Shown here one piece after another: positions 45,797 to 53,678 of a stretch of 64,000 nt of DNA. A model generated the notes under the pieces. It worked only from the letters and a program-made list of their open reading frames with translations, was not told the DNA's origin and made no database searches. Location of the stretch: contig JADJEU010000007.1 of NCBI GenBank assembly GCA_016709005.1, forward strand, positions 124,001 through 188,000. Reading direction: 5' to 3'. The DNA is from Crocinitomicaceae bacterium. GTDB lineage: Bacteria > Bacteroidota > Bacteroidia > Flavobacteriales_D > Crocinitomicaceae. The translations under genes and the position numbers were made by a program. Each line of letters begins with the position of its first letter. The first letter of the stretch is position 1.

Positions 45797-46156
45797 CTAG
45801 AACGGAAGATCGTCGTCTCCTTCAGCAACAAATGTTTCAGCGTTATTCACTGATTTTACATTTTCTGTACCAGCTCCAAGTGCTTCAACTTTCCATGCAT
45901 CCAATGAATTGAAAAAACGAACTTGTCCGTCTTTTGGATTGGTCCACTCTCTGCCTCTTAAGAAGAAAGTTACTTCTACGCTATCACCAACTTTGAAACG
46001 ATCAAGGAGTTCACAACGATCCTGCACTGCTTGAAACTGAATAGTTTGAGCATATTGTCCGGACGCATCCACCACTACAAATTCTCTCTTTTTAAATGAA
46101 TCAGACACTTGTTGAGTTGGGCTGATTACTTTTAATTCTCCTTTTAATGTGTACAT
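45797..46156 (-). CDS. DUF3127 protein with SSB-like acidic tip
   Basis: A 119-residue protein. The N-terminal 90 residues (MYTLKGELKVISPTQQVSDSF, REFVVVDASG, FKVGDSVEVTFFLRGREW) form a predicted OB-like beta-barrel of the DUF3127 family. The C-terminus is a disordered linker ending in DDDLPF, which closely matches the DDDIPF tip by which single-stranded DNA-binding protein SSB recruits repair and replication proteins. This suggests binding of single-stranded DNA or contacts to the same partners. It lies 13 bases after the flavin reductase gene. Confidence 0.83.
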   Translation of the reverse strand: MYTLKGELKVISPTQQVSDSFKKREFVVVDASGQYAQTIQFQAVQDRCELLDRFKVGDSVEVTFFLRGREWTNPKDGQVRFFNSLDAWKVEALGAGTENVKSVNNAETFVAEGDDDLPF

Positions 46157-46169
46157 AAATTTTGATTTG

Positions 46170-47066
46170 TTAGTTGTTGTTAAAAGCCAGCAGAGTCAAC
46201 CAGGCTTCTGTTAGCTTATTTACTTTTAATAATTCTTTTGCGCGTTTGTGTAATTCTGATTCAAGCTCGTTCTGGTTGTTCTCCAAAGAAACGAAAATTT
46301 CACTTAATTCCAGCAATTTATATTCATTCACATCGGTTTCATTCGGCAACTCTTCAATGCCAGCAAGGTGTCCCAGATCATTTTTGGTTAATATCTTTGA
46401 AGCAACAATATCTGCCGGCAACTGATCATACCCAATACCGCATGTGGTAATTGGTTTCTCAATTTCAAACATCGAATTTTTATCTGCACGGCAATACCAG
46501 TTTCCACCCATGCGCGCCACTAAATCTATTTTATGCTGATCTATTTTTCCGTTGGCGTCGAGCACTTCTTCGTGAATATGAATTTTTGTGACTTCGCAGA
46601 TAATGAGGTTTCCGGCACCGCCTTCTGTGCCCAGCTCTACAACCTGATTTACCTTACATTCAAATTGTACAGGTGACTCGGCAACACGAAAAGGTTTGAC
46701 TGTTTCAGAAGCAATTTTTGTAAAACCAGATTTGATAAATTCATCTGTTCCTGCAGGGTAAGGAGAACTTGCCAGGGACATCTGATGCACCATGTCATAA
46801 TTCACAACATTGATCACCACTTCAGCTACTTTTTTGACATTGTTGTAAGTGTCTTTAGTTGTATTTGATCTGCCAGATCGAGCCGGTGAAAAAATCAAGA
46901 TCGGAGGATTGGCACTGAAGACATTGAAAAAACTAAAGGGAGCCAGATTCGGGTTTCCATCTTCATCAATCGTACTTGCAAATGCGATCGGTCGCGGACC
47001 AATTGCTCCAAGCAAATAGGCATGAAGCTGTGGTGTCGGAATTGATTTTGGATCGATGCTCAGCAT
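46170..47066 (-). CDS. Flavin reductase-like FMN-binding split-barrel protein
   Basis: A 298-residue protein of the flavin-reductase-like split-barrel family. Diagnostic stretches are LGAIGPRPIAFASTIDEDGNPNLAPFSFFN near the N-terminus, ILIFSPARSGRSNTTKDTYNNV and INVVNYDMVHQMSLASSPYPAGTDEF. The first ~200 residues form the FMN domain, and about 90 C-terminal helical residues extend it beyond the family minimum. It probably uses NAD(P)H or an associated oxygenase, but the substrate is unknown. First gene of a two-gene unit with the DUF3127 protein. Confidence 0.85.
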   Translation of the reverse strand: MLSIDPKSIPTPQLHAYLLGAIGPRPIAFASTIDEDGNPNLAPFSFFNVFSANPPILIFSPARSGRSNTTKDTYNNVKKVAEVVINVVNYDMVHQMSLASSPYPAGTDEFIKSGFTKIASETVKPFRVAESPVQFECKVNQVVELGTEGGAGNLIICEVTKIHIHEEVLDANGKIDQHKIDLVARMGGNWYCRADKNSMFEIEKPITTCGIGYDQLPADIVASKILTKNDLGHLAGIEELPNETDVNEYKLLELSEIFVSLENNQNELESELHKRAKELLKVNKLTEAWLTLLAFNNN

Positions 47067-47165
47067 GGGGCAAAATTACTGTAAATAGAGAAAATGTGAA
47101 AAAAAGCTGTGGCTATTTATAAACATTATCTTCGCAAACTTGTTACAACCTGAAACCAAAAAAAC

Positions 47166-48083
47166 ATGTGGAAAACAGTCTTATTTTTAATCTTTACATT
47201 AATCATAGTTCCTCTCTTTGCCTACTTGTATGATGTGCCATTAAGCGAAAAGCAACATGCAGTAATGATGCCCGTGATTTGGGTCTATCTTATTTTTGCG
47301 GCCTTATGTTTTATTGTTAGCACGCTTTCTGATAATTACAGTCAGGTTGATAAGTTATGGAGTATCATGCCGGCAGTTTATGCCTGGATGACAGCTTATC
47401 ACGCCAACATGGAACCACGTCTTGTTTTGGTTTCAATCCTTATTACTTTTTGGGCAATACGACTCACCTATAATTTTTCACGCCGAGGCGGTTATTCCTG
47501 GAAATTCTGGACCGGTGATGAAGATTATCGCTGGGCTATTTTGCGCGCAAAACCAGAGTTCAGTGCAAAATGGAAATGGGTTTTATTCAATCTCTTTTTT
47601 ATCTCGTTTTATCAAATGGGATTAGTGATGCTCATCACGTTGCCAATGATTAAAATGATTGATGGCGCGCCGCTTGGTTTGTTTGATTATATTCTTGCAG
47701 GTGCTCTGGTGATTGTTGTGATATTGGAATTTATTGCCGATCAGCAACAGTGGAATTATCAAACTGAAAAATATCGTTTAAAGGCAAAAGGACTTCCACT
47801 TACCGGAATTTATGCAAAGGGATTTACGCATACTGGTCTATGGGCCTACATGCGTCACCCAAACTATGCGGCTGAACAAACGGTTTGGATTTTAGTTTAT
47901 TGCTTCAGCATCGTGGCAACCAGTTTCTGGATTAATTGGACCATTGCAGGCTGTTTATTGCTGGTTGTGCTATTTAAAGGCAGTTCTGATTTCAGTGAAA
48001 AGATTTCTGAAGAAAAATATCCTGAGTACAAAGACTATCAGAAAAAAGTTCCGCGCTTTGTGCCGTTTACAAAGTGGTCGTAG
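47166..48083 (+). CDS. DUF1295 steroid-5-alpha-reductase-like membrane protein
   Basis: A 305-residue integral membrane protein with about seven helices. Family marks are SDNYSQVDKLWSIMPAVYAW, the RLTYNFSRRGGYSWKFW motif, GLWAYMRHPNYAAEQTVW and EEKYPEYKDYQKKVPRFVPF. DUF1295 proteins resemble steroid 5-alpha reductases and isoprenylcysteine methyltransferases and probably act on a membrane lipid. No partner gene is adjacent. Promoter not identified with confidence. Confidence 0.87.
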   Translation: MWKTVLFLIFTLIIVPLFAYLYDVPLSEKQHAVMMPVIWVYLIFAALCFIVSTLSDNYSQVDKLWSIMPAVYAWMTAYHANMEPRLVLVSILITFWAIRLTYNFSRRGGYSWKFWTGDEDYRWAILRAKPEFSAKWKWVLFNLFFISFYQMGLVMLITLPMIKMIDGAPLGLFDYILAGALVIVVILEFIADQQQWNYQTEKYRLKAKGLPLTGIYAKGFTHTGLWAYMRHPNYAAEQTVWILVYCFSIVATSFWINWTIAGCLLLVVLFKGSSDFSEKISEEKYPEYKDYQKKVPRFVPFTKWS

Positions 48084-48226
48084 TTTTTGCGAACTTTCGT
48101 TCTGCAAATGTGTCAAGGCTGTTTCTCTACAAAATAATCCTTCACGCTGTTTAAGTTGAAAATAACTTAAAGGATAATGAGTTGATGTTGGAATTTCCTT
48201 GAACTTATCAATAGATTGCTATAGTT

Positions 48227-49390
48227 CTAGTGCCAGTTGAATCTTGTTTTATTTACCGCGTATATTTTTTTGTAAGTTGTAGAAACTTCGAGAAGATTGG
48301 TCCAGAAAATACTGAATCCAGGAATCAGGTTTGCACTAGCGCGTTTATTCTCTTGCTCAATAAAATAATTGCTACGTTCAATTACAAAATCGAATTCACC
48401 CATAAAGAATTTGCACCATAGAAAATTTTTACAAACACCGGAAAAACCTTCATGATCAAATCTTAGTGGCTGATTAGCATCAACGTTCGCGGCTTCTGAT
48501 TCTATCATCTTCTGAAATCCTAAAGCAATGGCACTAAATTCGGCGTGAATCGCTTCAGAGTGCCAATTGACTTTATTGCCGAGTTTAAAGTTTTCACGAA
48601 TGATTTCAAATTGTATTTTCATTCGTTCCACCAAAAGATCTATGTCGTCAAACTCACCTTTCTTGCCTTTTATTGTAGTAAAGTCAACACTAAAAAGGTC
48701 TTCATCATCGATAAAAGTGTGCTTGATGATTTTTCTTGCAACTACAGACCAATCAGAAATATATTTAGCTCTGATTTCTTTTAAATATTCATGTTTATTT
48801 GTATTAAAAGAGGCCTGCAGCGCATCCTTGCTTGTGAAGGTGGTCTGGGCTTGCTTGCTGTAATTAGATGGATAGGTATAAGTTCTTAATTCAAAGGAAT
48901 CGGTATGCTCAATAATTGTTTCATTTTTTTCAGAAAGAAATTGGAAGGATAAGGGAATGTAAATGGTCGTTTGATAAGACCAACGCACCCCTGTTACTTT
49001 ACCCGCTGCATCAGTAATATTTTGAGAGATTGGTTTAGATGAAATAATATTTGTCTTATCAGCCTTAATAAACAACTGACTTGTAGTGTCAAGCCCTAAA
49101 GTAGTATCTGCTTTGGCTGTATAATTAAAACCAACGAGAGAGCCAAGTGGAAAAGAGTATTCACGACCTTGTCCACCAATTCCACCTTTAGCAATGTAGT
49201 CATGTTCTGAAACAGATCCATCGGCCTCTGTAAGTTTTTCAACTACTCTGATATTATATGTTCTTGCTATCGGTTCTAAATAAATTGCCGGCCTAAAGTA
49301 CTTAATTGTTTCTCCTTCTTTTTTTACTTTTTGCGAAAGAACAATGGCTCCAGAGAGGAAAAGTAATGCAGATAATAGAATGATTTTCAT
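48227..49390 (-). CDS. Secreted protein of unknown function
   Basis: A 387-residue protein with a signal peptide (MKIILLSALLFLSGAIVLSQ). The N-terminal half is beta-rich and resembles a soluble extracytoplasmic domain (RPAIYLEPIARTYNIRVVEKLTE, IYIPLSFQFLSEKNETIIEH). The C-terminal half is helical (IDLLVERMKIQFEIIRENFKLG, FDHEGFSGVCKNFLWCKFFMGEFD), with two Cys. No family was recognised. Monocistronic, divergent from the ECF-controlled gene at 49.5 kb. Confidence 0.65.
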   Translation of the reverse strand: MKIILLSALLFLSGAIVLSQKVKKEGETIKYFRPAIYLEPIARTYNIRVVEKLTEADGSVSEHDYIAKGGIGGQGREYSFPLGSLVGFNYTAKADTTLGLDTTSQLFIKADKTNIISSKPISQNITDAAGKVTGVRWSYQTTIYIPLSFQFLSEKNETIIEHTDSFELRTYTYPSNYSKQAQTTFTSKDALQASFNTNKHEYLKEIRAKYISDWSVVARKIIKHTFIDDEDLFSVDFTTIKGKKGEFDDIDLLVERMKIQFEIIRENFKLGNKVNWHSEAIHAEFSAIALGFQKMIESEAANVDANQPLRFDHEGFSGVCKNFLWCKFFMGEFDFVIERSNYFIEQENKRASANLIPGFSIFWTNLLEVSTTYKKIYAVNKTRFNWH

Positions 49391-49451
49391 TTGAATAAAG
49401 GGTTAAATTTGGACGAATGTAATTGTTCTCGATAAAATTTCAAGTGTGGTC

Positions 49452-49478
49452 TGTAACAAATTTGGTTTTCGGTGCGTC
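49452..49478 (+). promoter_or_regulatory. Predicted ECF-sigma promoter for the TonB-C-like gene
   Basis: TGTAAC (49452-49457) and CGTC (49475-49478), 17 bases apart. The same two boxes occur before the sigma gene and the barrel gene. The ATG of the downstream gene begins 28 bases after the CGTC. Confidence 0.6.
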
Positions 49479-49505
49479 CCACATCCAGAAACCAATAATT
49501 ACAGT

Positions 49506-49886
49506 ATGAAAAATTTAAAATTGATTAAACTAAATGGTCTGATTCTAGGCCTGGGAATTTTACTGAGTGCATCTTCTTTTGCCGGTGCAAATAACAATGG
49601 TGTCAACCCTGTGAACACAACACAAAATCTGCATGGATGGTTGACAAAAAATGTCTCATATCCTGAAGTTGCTGCGGTGAACAATGAGCAAGGAACAGTG
49701 TATGTGTCTTTCACAATTTCTGAAAAGGGATTGATTGAAAATGTCGCCATTGCAGAAGGTGCAACTGAAAGCCTGAATGCATCTGCACTGGAAGTAGTGT
49801 CTAAAATGCCGGTTGCAGATTTGATTTCTGGCAGTGAAAAGTATGATACTACTTACATTGTTCCCATTAAATTTGTGATAAAGTAA
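49506..49886 (+). CDS. Secreted TonB C-terminal-like domain protein
   Basis: A 126-residue protein when started at ATG 49506, which gives a clean signal peptide (LKLIKLNGLILGLGILLSASSFAGA). The frame extends 20 codons upstream but would carry the promoter inside the gene. The mature part (NLHGWLTKNVSYPEVAAVNNEQGTVYVSFTISEKGLIENVAIAEG in outline) is the TonB_C fold, but there is no membrane anchor or Pro linker, so it is a periplasmic domain and not an energy transducer. It lies just upstream of the ECF sigma gene and shares its promoter motif, so it is probably part of an envelope-stress regulon. Confidence 0.8.
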   Translation: MKNLKLIKLNGLILGLGILLSASSFAGANNNGVNPVNTTQNLHGWLTKNVSYPEVAAVNNEQGTVYVSFTISEKGLIENVAIAEGATESLNASALEVVSKMPVADLISGSEKYDTTYIVPIKFVIK

Positions 49887-49984
49887 ATTTGAGAATGTAA
49901 GTAGTCCAGTCATAAAAATGTAGTAAGGATAAACCAAGCTAAATCGGCATAATCAGTGAGGTTAAACAAAATTTGAAAAACAAG

Positions 49985-50011
49985 TGTAACTTTTGATAAG
50001 GGTGATGCGTC
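49985..50011 (+). promoter_or_regulatory. Predicted ECF-sigma promoter, autoregulatory
   Basis: TGTAAC (49985-49990) and CGTC (50008-50011) are 17 bases apart. The best start codon of the sigma gene (ATG 50032) lies 20 bases downstream, leaving a short leader. This predicts that the sigma factor drives its own gene. Confidence 0.6.
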
Positions 50012-50031
50012 ACATTATCAGAACAGCACAA

Positions 50032-50520
50032 ATGACCGCAAAAGAATACAATAGCGCAGTTGATCAATACGCCGATAATATTTACCGGTTTGTATTAAAA
50101 CACATCAAAAATCAAGATGTGGCAAAAGATATTGTGCAGGAAACATTTGCAAAAGTTTGGGTAAAGCGGGATGATATCTCTGCTGAAAAGGTAAGATCCT
50201 ATCTCTTCACAACAGCTCATCATACTATGATTGATGTGTTGCGAAAAGAAAAGTATCAAACCAGTGTAGAGGCAATTGACAGAGTAGAATCAACATCACC
50301 GCATAAGAATACCGACTTGCAAAAAATTCTTCACGATGCTCTGGATCAGTTGCCAGAAATACAACGTACGGTTATTTTGCTGCGCGATTACGAAGGATAC
50401 GATTACGCAGAGATTGGAGAAATCACAGATTTGAATGAGAGTCAGGTAAAGGTTTACATTTTCAGGGCTCGCACCAAACTGAAACAAATTCTGGTGAGTT
50501 TAGAAGCAGTTTTAGAATGA
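50032..50520 (+). CDS. ECF-type RNA polymerase sigma factor
   Basis: A 162-residue sigma-70 family factor. Start ATG 50032 gives MTAKEYNSAVDQYADNIYRFV, a normal beginning of region 2. The open frame reaches back to 49993 but would contain the promoter boxes. Region 2 (VAKDIVQETFAKVWVKRDDI, SYLFTTAHHTMIDVLRKEK) and region 4 (QLPEIQRTVILLRDYEGYDYAEIGEITDLNESQVKVYIFRARTKL in outline) are intact. It is followed by a palindromic repeat and its probable anti-sigma gene. The three TGTAAC/CGTC sites nearby fit ECF promoter geometry. Confidence 0.92.
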   Translation: MTAKEYNSAVDQYADNIYRFVLKHIKNQDVAKDIVQETFAKVWVKRDDISAEKVRSYLFTTAHHTMIDVLRKEKYQTSVEAIDRVESTSPHKNTDLQKILHDALDQLPEIQRTVILLRDYEGYDYAEIGEITDLNESQVKVYIFRARTKLKQILVSLEAVLE

Positions 50521-50522
50521 AT

Positions 50523-50602
50523 GGTCTTCGAGAGCCTCAGACCACCCGGGAACCTCAGACCACGCTAGAATAAATAAATGAGGCCTGAGGTACTCGAAGG
50601 CC
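50523..50602. repeat. Large imperfect palindrome between sigma and anti-sigma genes
   Basis: Left arm GGTCTTCGAGAGCCTCAGACC (50523 on) is nearly the reverse complement of GAGGCCTGAGGTACTCGAAGGCC (50580-50602). A shorter extra copy CCTCAGACCACG lies between. It resembles the intergenic REP-like hairpins of Bacteroidota genomes and could fold in the RNA, changing the anti-sigma to sigma ratio. Confidence 0.7.
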
Positions 50603-50617
50603 GAAAGGATTGAAACA

Positions 50618-51646
50618 ATGGAAAAAATAAACAGACATAATTACGAAGCTTACTTTCTGGATTATCTGGAAGGCAATCTGAGTGCAGAGGATAAGCAGGA
50701 CCTGTTTTCTTTTCTGGATAAAAATCCGGATCTGAAATCAGAGTTGGAGATAGATTTTAATGATGTCTCGTTAAATCCATCAGCAATTGTTTTTGAGAAT
50801 AAAGAATCACTTAAAACAGAAGATGAGTCGATTCTGAATTTGAATACAGCAGATACCTGGATGCTTGAGTCAGTTGAAAAAAATCTGACCGCATCCAAGC
50901 AAAAAGAACTGGAAGATTTTGTTCGTAAACATCAACTTGAAAAAACATATACGGCTTATCAGTCTACAGTTTTAAGGCCTGATTTGAATCTTGTCTTTGA
51001 GGATAAACAAAGACTGAAAGTTGCAACAGGCATTGTGATTCCGCTTTATATGCGTGTTGCTTCAATCGCTGCTGTGGGAATTATTCTGATTGGTATTGCA
51101 ATGAACGGCTCAGGTTCAAACGGCGAGGCAACGCCGGGCGCTCCTGATCAATCGCAGCAGGTGTTTGCTTCAAAGATGGATACCGGAATTCCACAACATG
51201 TTTTGGCAAAAGTTGTACGCGGTGAAAACGGAAAATTCACGTCTCCAATTACAACAAATTCAGATCAGCGTGTAATTCAGCATGAGATTCCGGTGCAGCC
51301 TCAAAATGGAATTGATTTTGTAGAGCAGTTACCGGTTGAGGAAAAGGATTCTGTTTCTGTCTCAACCGATATCTTACCGGATGATGTAGTAAAAAATGAT
51401 CCGAAGAATGAGTTCATTAAAGTAGTTCCGGATGATGAAAGTGATGTTGCCGTTTTACCATTTAACTCGCAGTCAACTCCCTCGATTGTTAAGGAGGAGC
51501 CTTATAAACTAGTTACTGATGCCGCGGGCAATTTTACAAACCGTGATATCAATTTTACGCGTGAAAAAAATGTTGCAACCAATGAGTATGTTGCTTTTGG
51601 ATTTAAAATTGGAAATTTTGAATTTGAAAGAAAAAAATCAGAGTAG
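50618..51646 (+). CDS. Probable anti-sigma factor with single membrane helix
   Basis: A 342-residue protein. The N-terminal cytoplasmic part (YEAYFLDYLEGNLSAEDKQDLFSFLDKNPDLKSELE) is typical of the zinc-less anti-sigma-like proteins paired with Bacteroidota ECF factors. One membrane helix (about 145-165, VASIAAVGIILIGIAM), then a low-complexity periplasmic tail of about 175 residues rich in Asp, Glu, Pro and Val. Position directly after the sigma gene supports the role; a binding motif cannot be proven by eye. The C-terminus (FKIGNFEFERKKSE) reads as a conserved short end. Confidence 0.75.
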   Translation: MEKINRHNYEAYFLDYLEGNLSAEDKQDLFSFLDKNPDLKSELEIDFNDVSLNPSAIVFENKESLKTEDESILNLNTADTWMLESVEKNLTASKQKELEDFVRKHQLEKTYTAYQSTVLRPDLNLVFEDKQRLKVATGIVIPLYMRVASIAAVGIILIGIAMNGSGSNGEATPGAPDQSQQVFASKMDTGIPQHVLAKVVRGENGKFTSPITTNSDQRVIQHEIPVQPQNGIDFVEQLPVEEKDSVSVSTDILPDDVVKNDPKNEFIKVVPDDESDVAVLPFNSQSTPSIVKEEPYKLVTDAAGNFTNRDINFTREKNVATNEYVAFGFKIGNFEFERKKSE

Positions 51647-51647
51647 C

Positions 51648-51673
51648 TGTAACTTTTAAAACACTCGGGCGTC
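51648..51673 (+). promoter_or_regulatory. Predicted ECF-sigma promoter for the barrel gene
   Basis: TGTAAC (51648-51653) and CGTC (51670-51673) are 16 bases apart, starting just after the anti-sigma stop. It would give the barrel gene a leader of about 150 bases. Confidence 0.55.
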
Positions 51674-51831
51674 CTACGAATAACAAAGGGTCTGAAGAAT
51701 CTGACAAACTTTTCCAACGTTGCGCAGCGAAGGAAAAAGCCAAAGAAAAATCAAGACAAAATTTGATAAAAGCAAAACTTAAAAAACGATTCTTCAAAGT
51801 TGAATCTTTGGCGGATCATAAACTTGAAAAA

Positions 51832-52647
51832 ATGAAAACACTAATAACATCACTTGCAATTTTGACTGGCGGAATGCTGGTTGCGCAAACAGGAACAGAC
51901 ACCACACGATTCAAAGTGGGAAGCATGGAATTTATTATTATTGACAATGACACAATTCCTGCTCCGGATGTGGAGTACGGATCAGAAGAATGGAAAGATT
52001 GTGAAGATTGTGATGAGCCGGATTTAACGTACTGGTCAGGCTTTGAAGTAGGAGTAAATTTGCCAATGAACGGAAATTTCCAACCTGATTTTAACAGCAA
52101 ACATTTACAAGTGGATCCTGCACAATCGTTTTCATACAGTTTTAATTTTGCTGAGCAACGCATCCGAATCATTAAAGATTATTTTGGAATTGTTACCGGA
52201 CTTGGTTTTACAAACAGCCGTTATGGATTTAAAGATGATCACTTGCGTTTGATGTCGAATGCAGATTCTACCTGGGGGTATGTGGATACTACGCTCACAT
52301 CTGGCTTTACAAAAAATCAGCTGCGTGTAAACTCATTTAATATTCCGGTTTTGTTTCAAATAAATACTTCGAGGTTTGAAGAGAAAAATTTTCACATTGC
52401 ATTTGGTGTTATAGGTGGCATCCGAATGAGTTCAAAAGTGAAATATAAATATGATGTTTTAGGCGGTGAAAATGATCATAAAGAAAAAGGAAGATATAAC
52501 ATCAATCCTTTCCAATTATCTGCTACTGCACGCATTGGCTTTAGAGATTTTGGGCTCTTTGCAAACTACAACATTCTTTCCTTGTATGAAAAGGGAAAAT
52601 CTGAAACAGCTTATCCGCTAACATTTGGAGCATCGTTTCACTTTTAA
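51832..52647 (+). CDS. PorT-like outer-membrane beta-barrel protein
   Basis: A 271-residue protein starting at ATG 51832, which gives the signal peptide MKTLITSLAILTGGMLVAQ. The frame continues 23 codons further upstream but with basic, non-signal residues. After a short acidic segment (PDVEYGSEEWKDCEDCDEPD) come paired strands (YWSGFEVGVNLPMNG, GIVTGLGFTNSRYGF, IPVLFQINTSRFE) typical of PorT-family barrels. The last strand ends in Phe (LTFGASFHF), the C-terminal signature of outer-membrane proteins. Member of the predicted ECF regulon. Confidence 0.82.
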   Translation: MKTLITSLAILTGGMLVAQTGTDTTRFKVGSMEFIIIDNDTIPAPDVEYGSEEWKDCEDCDEPDLTYWSGFEVGVNLPMNGNFQPDFNSKHLQVDPAQSFSYSFNFAEQRIRIIKDYFGIVTGLGFTNSRYGFKDDHLRLMSNADSTWGYVDTTLTSGFTKNQLRVNSFNIPVLFQINTSRFEEKNFHIAFGVIGGIRMSSKVKYKYDVLGGENDHKEKGRYNINPFQLSATARIGFRDFGLFANYNILSLYEKGKSETAYPLTFGASFHF

Positions 52648-53057
52648 AATACTGAACTGAAAAGTTCAAACGAGCTACTATAAAAAGTATATATCAAATT
52701 GAAGTGCGTAAATTTTTCAACGAGTAAGCCAAAAGTAAATTCAACTGATAATACAATAGCAATTTTTGTAGTAGATTTTTTTCATGGAAAACCCCGGGTT
52801 GAGTGTAGCCCGGGGTTTTAATTATCGAAAAATTTGTTTGAACTTTATTCAACAATGGCATCGGATTTTTTAACCACAGAGTGACTCGGAGTTATGCACA
52901 GAGTCATATGAGTTGGCAGAACTAAATTTTACTCTGCGGAACTCCGTGTAAAACTCTTTTTGAACTCTGTGGTTAGAAAATTTTCACGCTAAGACGCAGA
53001 GAGGATACCTTTGTGAATCTTAGTGCTTCTTTGAGAAGTTTGTGGAACAGCCCTGCC
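52648..53057. repeat. Gene-free stretch holding an inverted-repeat element of the 'CACAGAGT' type
   Basis: This 410-base stretch has no gene. Besides the terminator, it holds an element from about 52871 to 53040: TAACCACAGAGT (52871-52882) and its exact reverse complement ACTCTGTGGTTA (52964-52975) bracket several degenerate copies of ACTCTG/CAGAGT. Next comes a part resembling the intergenic 'acgctaagacgcagag' text found in many Bacteroidota and related genomes. It is likely a dispersed REP-like element, not a gene. Confidence 0.6.
52788..52819 (+). terminator. Rho-independent terminator
   Basis: A perfect 11-bp stem AAAACCCCGGG (52788-52798) / CCCGGGGTTTT (52809-52819) with a 10-base loop. 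It sits 140 bases after the barrel gene and is symmetric, so it can also stop leftward transcripts. Confidence 0.85.
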
Positions 53058-53670
53058 TTAAATCGCTTCAAATCGAAACCCGGCTTTCACCCATTGCTCC
53101 ATCAAAATAGGAAGCTCTTTTTGCAATTGCGGAAATGCTTTTTCAGAATCATGAAAAACTAAAATAGATCCGGCCTTTGTTTTTTTTCGAATGACTGCTA
53201 ATCTTTTTTCAGTTGAAAAACTGGAATCAAAATCATACGTGAGCAGTGACCAAAAGACAATTTGAAAACCTTGCTTTTTTAAAGCCGTGTATTGCGATTT
53301 TTTAATGCGACCGTATGCAGGCCTGTAAAGAGATGAATGAATAAATCTGGACGCTTCTGACGCGTCAGCAAGATAGTCTTCGGTGCTGCTTTTGAATCCA
53401 TCCAAATGATGCATGCCGTGATTACCAATAGCATGTCCTTGTTTTCTGATTTCTTCAAAAAGAGCCGGCTGTTGCTGTACGTTTTTTCCCAAACAAAAGA
53501 ACGTAGCCTTTGCGTTGTATTTTGAAAGCAGATCTAAAATCCACCGCGTGCTTTGATCACAAGGCCCGTCATCAAAAGTGAGATAGAGGGTATTATTTTT
53601 CTTCAAAAAAATCCCAAATGGCGTCTGAATAAATAATTCTTGACCATTTGGGAATTTGAAAAAATCGCAT
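53058..53670 (-). CDS. Polysaccharide deacetylase (NodB domain), interrupted by a frameshift
   Basis: The main frame (53058-53606) encodes the NodB domain: YLTFDDGP with metal-binding Asp, GNHGMHH with the two His, RPAYGR and FWSLLTYDFD. That frame lacks a good start (a TTG). Upstream in another frame is ATG 53670, MRFFQIPKWSRIIYSDAIWDFFEEK, which is exactly the usual N-terminus of this family in Bacteroidota. The two join if one A is added to the A5 run that is T5 at 53596-53600. The full protein would be about 203 residues. It is probably cytoplasmic or membrane-associated and acts on cell-wall or capsular sugar. It starts 8 bases after the DUF2723 gene stop. Confidence 0.82.
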
Positions 53671-53678
53671 AGACTTTT

